Part shown: positions 58,872-64,000 of the stretch, piece after piece
Numbering within the stretch: position 1 is the stretch's first letter
Layout of the letters: each line of letters starts with the position of its first letter
NCBI GenBank assembly: GCA_028875075.1
Contig: JAPPGF010000030.1
Span: 1-64,000, forward strand
Length of the DNA stretch: 64,000 nt
Source: Gemmatimonadota bacterium
GTDB lineage: Bacteria; Gemmatimonadota; Gemmatimonadetes; Longimicrobiales; Gaopeijiaceae
Direction: 5' to 3'
Made by a program: the position numbers and the translations under genes
Notes under the pieces: generated by a model
What the model was told of the DNA's origin: nothing
Database searches by the model: none
What the model saw: the letters and a program-made list of their open reading frames with translations, nothing else

Positions 58872-59485
58872 TTGCTGATGAAGACCAATCCGTCACGGGC
58901 TCCCGGCACCCCGCCCTTGACGAAGATCAGATTCCGCTCTGCGTCGACTCGGACCACCTGGAGGTTGATGATCGTGTGGCGGGCACCGCCCATCCGTCCG
59001 GGCAGGCGCTTGCCCTTGATCACCCTCGAGGGATCGGTCCCGGGCCCCATCGATCCGGGCGTGCGAGACTCCGGATGGCCGTGCGAGGCCGGCCGGCCGG
59101 TGAAGCCGTGCCGCTTCACGACGCCCTGGAATCCTCTGCCCTTGTCGGTGCCGGTCACCTTGACTCGGTCGCCGGGCTCGAACTGCTCCACGGTAAGGCT
59201 CTGGCCCACCTCGACCGCCTGATCCGGCCCGAGCCGGAACTCCCGCAACACCCGGGGAGCGGCCTCGAGCCCCGCCTTGGCCGCGTGGCCGGCCTCGGCC
59301 CCGGTGGTCCGCTTCGCCTTCTTCTCGCCGTAGCCCAGCTGGACCGCCGCGTAGCCGTCGCTCTCCTCATCCTTGACCTGTGTCACGGGGCAGGGGCCCG
59401 CTTCGATGACGGTGACGGGAACGGCGTTCCCCACCTCGTCAAAGACTCGGGTCATCCCGACCTTCCTTCCGATGATTCCAGCCAT
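58868..59485 (-). CDS. rplC: 50S ribosomal protein L3
   Basis: 205-aa early-assembly protein reaching the peptidyl-transferase centre. From the ATG at 59485 (MAGIIGRKVGMTRVFDEVG), with AGGGA upstream, it has the finger loop GRPASHGHPESRTPGSMGPGT, including the usual Gln-equivalent region, and RMGGARHTIINLQVV. The frame to 59545 upstream is rejected. Confidence 0.97.
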   Translation of the reverse strand: MAGIIGRKVGMTRVFDEVGNAVPVTVIEAGPCPVTQVKDEESDGYAAVQLGYGEKKAKRTTGAEAGHAAKAGLEAAPRVLREFRLGPDQAVEVGQSLTVEQFEPGDRVKVTGTDKGRGFQGVVKRHGFTGRPASHGHPESRTPGSMGPGTDPSRVIKGKRLPGRMGGARHTIINLQVVRVDAERNLIFVKGGVPGARDGLVFISK

Positions 59486-59555
59486 CGTTCCCTGGTCCTG
59501 GCGCACTCCGGCGCGGATCGAGGCACTCCCGCTCGGGATCTGCACCCTCTCCGGT

Positions 59556-59864
59556 TCAGTCCACCCTGATCTCGACGTCCACTCCAGCGGGCAGGTCGAG
59601 TTTCGTCAGCGCGTCAATAGTCTGAGGGCGGCTGTCGATGATGTCGATCAGCCGCTTGTGGGTCCTGAGCTCGAACTGCTCCCGGCTCTTCTTATCGATG
59701 TGCGGCGATCGGAGCACGGTCCACCGCTGCCGCCTCGTGGGCAGGGGGATCGGACCCCTCACCGAGGCACCGGTCTTCTCCGCGGTGCGCACGATGTCCG
59801 ACGCTGTCTGGTCCACGACCCAGTGGTCGAACGCCTTGAGCCGGATCCTGATTCGGTCCGCCAT
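59556..59864 (-). CDS. rpsJ: 30S ribosomal protein S10 (NusE)
   Basis: 102-aa head protein that also serves as NusE in antitermination. [21 protein letters not shown] and the loop [28 protein letters not shown] (quoted in part) are standard. First gene of the S10 block, following tuf after 87 bases that contain two small hairpins. Confidence 0.98.
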   Translation of the reverse strand: MADRIRIRLKAFDHWVVDQTASDIVRTAEKTGASVRGPIPLPTRRQRWTVLRSPHIDKKSREQFELRTHKRLIDIIDSRPQTIDALTKLDLPAGVDVEIRVD

Positions 59865-59876
59865 GTCTCTCTCTCT

Positions 59877-59891
59877 GGGCTCCGTGAGCCC
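59877..59891 (-). other. Short hairpin in the rpsJ leader
   Basis: GGGCTC/GAGCCC with a three-base loop lies 13 bases upstream of the rpsJ ATG, beside an AG-repeat ribosome-binding site. It may affect rpsJ translation initiation; it is short and could be chance. Confidence 0.3.
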
Positions 59892-59933
59892 GTCTCGCCC
59901 TGCCCACGAACCACTCTCGTGAGCTTCTTGTCG

Positions 59934-59951
59934 CGGCCCCTCGGCGGGCCG
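59934..59951 (-). terminator. Hairpin immediately after tuf
   Basis: CGGCCC/GGGCCG with a six-base loop directly abuts the tuf stop codon. No T-run follows on the minus strand, so termination would be partial at best. Confidence 0.35.
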
Positions 59952-61154
<1,203 letters not shown>

Positions 61155-61240
61155 CGTCCGTTCCTCTCAAGGGTTCTCCCGTTGCTTCCCGTCCGTCGAT
61201 TCGCGCAGGCCACCGCAGTGTGACCCGCCCCGGGCAGCGT

Positions 61241-63346
61241 TCAGCGGCCCGCATTCCTGCCCTGTGCGGCGACGATCTCGTCGGCCTTGGACTTGGGCAC
61301 CTCGTCGTAGCGCGCGAACTGCATCGTGTACACGGCGCGCCCCTGGCTCATCGAACGCAGCGTGGTCGAGTAGCCGAACATCTCGCCCAAGGGGACGCTC
61401 GCGCCGATGACGCGCGCGCCCTGCCGCTCGACCATCCCGCCCACTCTTCCGCGGCGAGCCGAGAGGTCACCGATGATGTCTCCCATGTAGTCAGCCGGCG
61501 TTACCACCTCCACGTCCATGATCGGCTCGAGCAATACCGGCGTGGAGCGCCTGATCCCCTCCTTGGCGGCCATCGATCCCGCGACCCTGAAAGCCATCTC
61601 GCTCGAGTCAACGTCGTGGCAGGAACCGTCGACGAGCTCCACCTTGACGTCGATCACCGGATAGCCGGCGATCACGCCGTTGTCGAGCGCCTCGCGAACG
61701 CCCTGCTGCACGGAGGGGACGTATTCCTTGGGGATCGTGCCGCCCACGATCTTGTCCTCGAATACGAAGCCCGCGCCGTGCCCGGCGGGTTCGATGTTGA
61801 TCACGACGTGCCCGTACTGGCCGCGCCCGCCCGTTTGGCGCACGAACCTGGCGTCGACGTTCTTGCTGCCCGAGCGGATGGTCTCGCGGTAGGCGACCTG
61901 CGGGCGGCCGATGTTCGCGTCGACGCTGAACTCGCGGCGCAGGCGGTCGACGATGATCTCGAGGTGGAGCTCGCCCATCCCGCTGATGATCGTCTGATTG
62001 GTCTCGGGATCGGTGTGGACCCTGAAGGTCGGGTCCTCGTCGGCAAGTTTGTGCAGCCCGGCCGAGAGCTTGTCCTGGTCGGCCGCGGTCTTCGGCTCGA
62101 TGGCGACCGCGATCACGGGCGAGGGAAACTTCATGGCCTCAAGGATGATCGGGCGGTCCGGGCTGCAAAGCGTGTCGCCCGTCCTCGTCTCCTTGAGTCC
62201 GATGGCGGCCGCGATGTCGCCCGCGTACACGTTGTCACGTTCGTTGCGCTTGTTCGCGTGCATCTGCAGGATCCGCCCGACCCGCTCCCGCTTGTCCCGG
62301 CTCGCGTTGTAGATGTAGGTGCCCGCGTCGAGGGATCCCGAGTAGACGCGAAAGAACGTGAGCTTACCCACGTAGGGATCGGCCATGATCTTGAACGCCA
62401 AGGCCGAAAACGGAGCATCGTCGGAAGCCTCCCGCATGTCGTGCGACCCGGCGCGCTGCGGAAGATGCCCCTGGATCGGCGGCACATCGAGGGGCGAGGG
62501 GAGATAGTCGACCACCCCGTCAAGCATGAGCTGCACGCCCTTGTTCTTGAACGCCGAGCCGCAGAAGACCGGGAAGACGGCACCCGCGATGGTCGCCTTC
62601 CGGATCGCTGCTCGAAGCTCGCGGCTGGAGACGTCGGAGCCGTCGAGATAGCGCTCGAGCAGCTCCTCGTCGTGATCTGCCACAGCCTCCAGCAATTCCT
62701 TCCGCATGGCCTCGGCCTTGCCGGTCATGTCGTCGGGGACCTCATGCTCCACGTACTTGGCACCCAGTTCGTCCTCGTACAGGAACGCCTTCATCGACAC
62801 GATGTCGATGATCCCCGTGAACATCTCGCCCTGGCCCATCGGGTACTGGACCGCGAGAGCCTTGGCTCCGAGCCGCTCGCGCATCATGCCCACTACGTGC
62901 TCGAAGTCCGCGCCGACGCGGTCCATCTTGTTGACGAACGCAATGCGCGGAGTCCCGTAACGGTCGGCCTGGCGCCACACCGTCTCCGACTGGGGCTCCA
63001 CGCCGCCGACCGCGCAGAACACCGCGACGGCGCCGTCCAGCACGCGCAGCGAGCGCTCGACCTCGGCGGTGAAATCGACGTGGCCCGGCGTATCGATGAT
63101 GTTGATGCGGTAGTCGGTGTCGTCCTTCTTCCAGTGGCAAGTCGTGGCAGCGGACGTGATCGTGATCCCACGCTCTTGCTCCTGCTCCATCCAGTCCATC
63201 GTGGCCGCGCCCTCGTGGACCTCGCCCATGCGATGCACGCGCCCAGTGTAGAACAAGACTCGCTCGGTGGTCGTCGTCTTACCGGCATCGATGTGCGCCA
63301 TGATGCCGATATTGCGAAGCTGCCCGAGCGGCGTGATCCTGGCCAT
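61241..63346 (-). CDS. fusA: Elongation factor G
   Basis: Translocation GTPase of 701 aa. It has P-loop AHIDAGKTT, the canonical switch [24 protein letters not shown] and SAF-type G5 (GSAFKNKG), then domains II-V ending [22 protein letters not shown]. Unlike EF-Tu here, its effector loop is standard. An intrinsic terminator separates it from rpsG upstream, and AGGAG precedes the ATG. Confidence 0.98.
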   Translation of the reverse strand: MARITPLGQLRNIGIMAHIDAGKTTTTERVLFYTGRVHRMGEVHEGAATMDWMEQEQERGITITSAATTCHWKKDDTDYRINIIDTPGHVDFTAEVERSLRVLDGAVAVFCAVGGVEPQSETVWRQADRYGTPRIAFVNKMDRVGADFEHVVGMMRERLGAKALAVQYPMGQGEMFTGIIDIVSMKAFLYEDELGAKYVEHEVPDDMTGKAEAMRKELLEAVADHDEELLERYLDGSDVSSRELRAAIRKATIAGAVFPVFCGSAFKNKGVQLMLDGVVDYLPSPLDVPPIQGHLPQRAGSHDMREASDDAPFSALAFKIMADPYVGKLTFFRVYSGSLDAGTYIYNASRDKRERVGRILQMHANKRNERDNVYAGDIAAAIGLKETRTGDTLCSPDRPIILEAMKFPSPVIAVAIEPKTAADQDKLSAGLHKLADEDPTFRVHTDPETNQTIISGMGELHLEIIVDRLRREFSVDANIGRPQVAYRETIRSGSKNVDARFVRQTGGRGQYGHVVINIEPAGHGAGFVFEDKIVGGTIPKEYVPSVQQGVREALDNGVIAGYPVIDVKVELVDGSCHDVDSSEMAFRVAGSMAAKEGIRRSTPVLLEPIMDVEVVTPADYMGDIIGDLSARRGRVGGMVERQGARVIGASVPLGEMFGYSTTLRSMSQGRAVYTMQFARYDEVPKSKADEIVAAQGRNAGR

Positions 63347-63413
63347 CTATCTCCTCAGTCTTCCGATCCCGTTTCCCTACGTTTGACTCTTCCGCCCCCG
63401 ATCGGCGGACCAC

Positions 63414-63454
63414 AAAAAAGCAGGAGCGTGGAAGCAGTAGCACGGATCTCCTGC
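63414..63454 (-). terminator. Rho-independent terminator between rpsG and fusA
   Basis: Read on the minus strand, GCAGGAG (63454-63448) pairs with CTCCTGC (63426-63420). An inner GTGC/CACG pairing extends the stem, with a loop of about ten bases, and six T (63419-63414) follow at once. It is the only hairpin in the window with a proper T-run. It lies 150 bases past the rpsG stop and 68 bases before fusA, so it should end or attenuate rpsL-rpsG transcription. Confidence 0.75.
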
Positions 63455-63606
63455 CCGCTTCGGGCCCCCACCCGGTGGCCCGCACCGTCCGCGCTTCCGG
63501 TGACCGGAGAGGGCCGCCCCCCCTGGGGTCTGGGCCTTCGCGCGTCCCCTGTGCTTCGGCGCCCCTGCGTTCCTCGACCGTCAGGCCGAGGACTCAGCGT
63601 GCCGGG

Positions 63607-64000
63607 CTACCAGCGATAGTGGGCGAACGCCTTGTTCGCTTCCGCCATCCGGTGTGTATCGTCCTTTTTCTTGATCGTGTTGCCCTCGCCCCGTGCGGCG
63701 GCCATCAGCTCCGCGGCCAAGCGCTCGGCCATGGTCTTCTCCGGGCGGGAACGCGAATAAGTCACCAGCCACTTGATGGCCAGCGCGTTGCGCCGCTCGG
63801 GCCGCACCTCGATTGGAACCTGGTAAGTGGCGCCTCCGACGCGCCTGCTCTTCACCTCTAGCACCGGCTTGGCATTGGTCATCGCCGTCTGGAAAACGGT
63901 CAGCCCCGGCTGCCCCGAGCGCTCCTCGATGAGCTCGACCGCGCCGTAGAATATCCCTTCCGCGACCGACTTCTTTCCATCCAGCATCAAGCCGTTTATG
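63607..64000 (-). CDS. rpsG: 30S ribosomal protein S7 (5' end outside window)
   Basis: 16S-binding head protein. The visible 131 codons cover the part from [20 protein letters not shown] to the C-terminal [13 protein letters not shown]. They include [20 protein letters not shown]. The usual protein is about 156 aa, so roughly 25 N-terminal residues lie beyond base 64000. The internal ATGs are not the start, because the reading frame continues in homology to the window edge. Confidence 0.97.
   Translation of the reverse strand, partial: INGLMLDGKKSVAEGIFYGAVELIEERSGQPGLTVFQTAMTNAKPVLEVKSRRVGGATYQVPIEVRPERRNALAIKWLVTYSRSRPEKTMAERLAAELMAAARGEGNTIKKKDDTHRMAEANKAFAHYRW

Noticed and set aside
61220-63619. 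799-codon open frame on the plus strand opposite fusA
   Set aside because: It is antisense to a canonical EF-G gene. Long antisense frames are expected where codon third positions are almost always G or C; the translation is Arg/His/Asp-rich with no motifs.

Overview
The window is a GC-rich, gene-dense chromosomal segment of a diderm (outer-membrane) bacterium. Evidence for an outer membrane: an LptD-type LPS assembly protein, a BamD-like lipoprotein, a complete Tol-Pal set, a heptose epimerase (HldD) and a tripartite RND efflux pump. SecA has the N-terminal insertions typical of the Bacteroidetes/Chlorobi side of the tree, while base composition and gene content are unlike Bacteroidetes. I infer a member of Gemmatimonadota or a close relative; this has not been tested with marker genes. 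Almost all genes lie on the minus strand. Only hldD and the efflux operon are on the plus strand. I see no tRNA, rRNA, CRISPR array, insertion sequence, integrase or phage gene.

Layout, left to right (most genes are read right to left). 1-160: a poly-C tract that looks like a sequencing or assembly artefact, then a hairpin behind tatA. 0.16-12.2 kb: tatA, a small DUF4321-like membrane protein, a polyprenyl diphosphate synthase, glutamate formimidoyltransferase, lptD, tatC, nrdR, and the Tol-Pal block (cpoB, pal, tolB, tolA-like, tolR, tolQ). 12.2-16.5 kb: a sugar-nucleotide epimerase, hemA, a HemX/CcsA-like membrane protein and a TPR lipoprotein. 16.7-17.7 kb: hldD (+). 17.7-33.3 kb: a long minus-strand run of hemB, rimI, tsaB, tsaE, uvrB, rel, secA, nadD, bamD, a DegT aminotransferase, UDP-glucuronate decarboxylase and UDP-glucose dehydrogenase. 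33.8-39.9 kb: RND efflux operon (+). 40.1-43.5 kb: a cysQ-like phosphatase, a candidate 69-aa gene, a WbpA-type dehydrogenase and hemD. 43.6-64.0 kb: rpmB, a lipoprotein, then the alpha-spc-S10-str ribosomal superoperon with rpoA, secY, adk, map, tuf, fusA and a partial rpsG.

How the genes work together: envelope construction dominates the left two thirds. It includes protein export (Sec, Tat), outer-membrane assembly (Bam, Lpt, Tol-Pal), lipid carrier synthesis and nucleotide sugars for surface glycans. These are mixed with early tetrapyrrole genes scattered over three sites, the tsaB/tsaE/rimI cluster and stress/repair genes (rel, uvrB). The right third is the translation machinery. Neighbouring genes very often share a 4-base stop/start overlap (ATGA or GTGA), which I used to set several starts.

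The window is mostly housekeeping and I found no clear new multi-gene system. The points most worth a second look are: an EF-Tu with a rewritten, lengthened switch I loop; an intrinsic terminator between rpsG and fusA; no infA at its usual place between map and rpmJ, with a near-consensus promoter there instead; and a candidate small gene fitted exactly between wbpA and cysQ by two 4-base overlaps.
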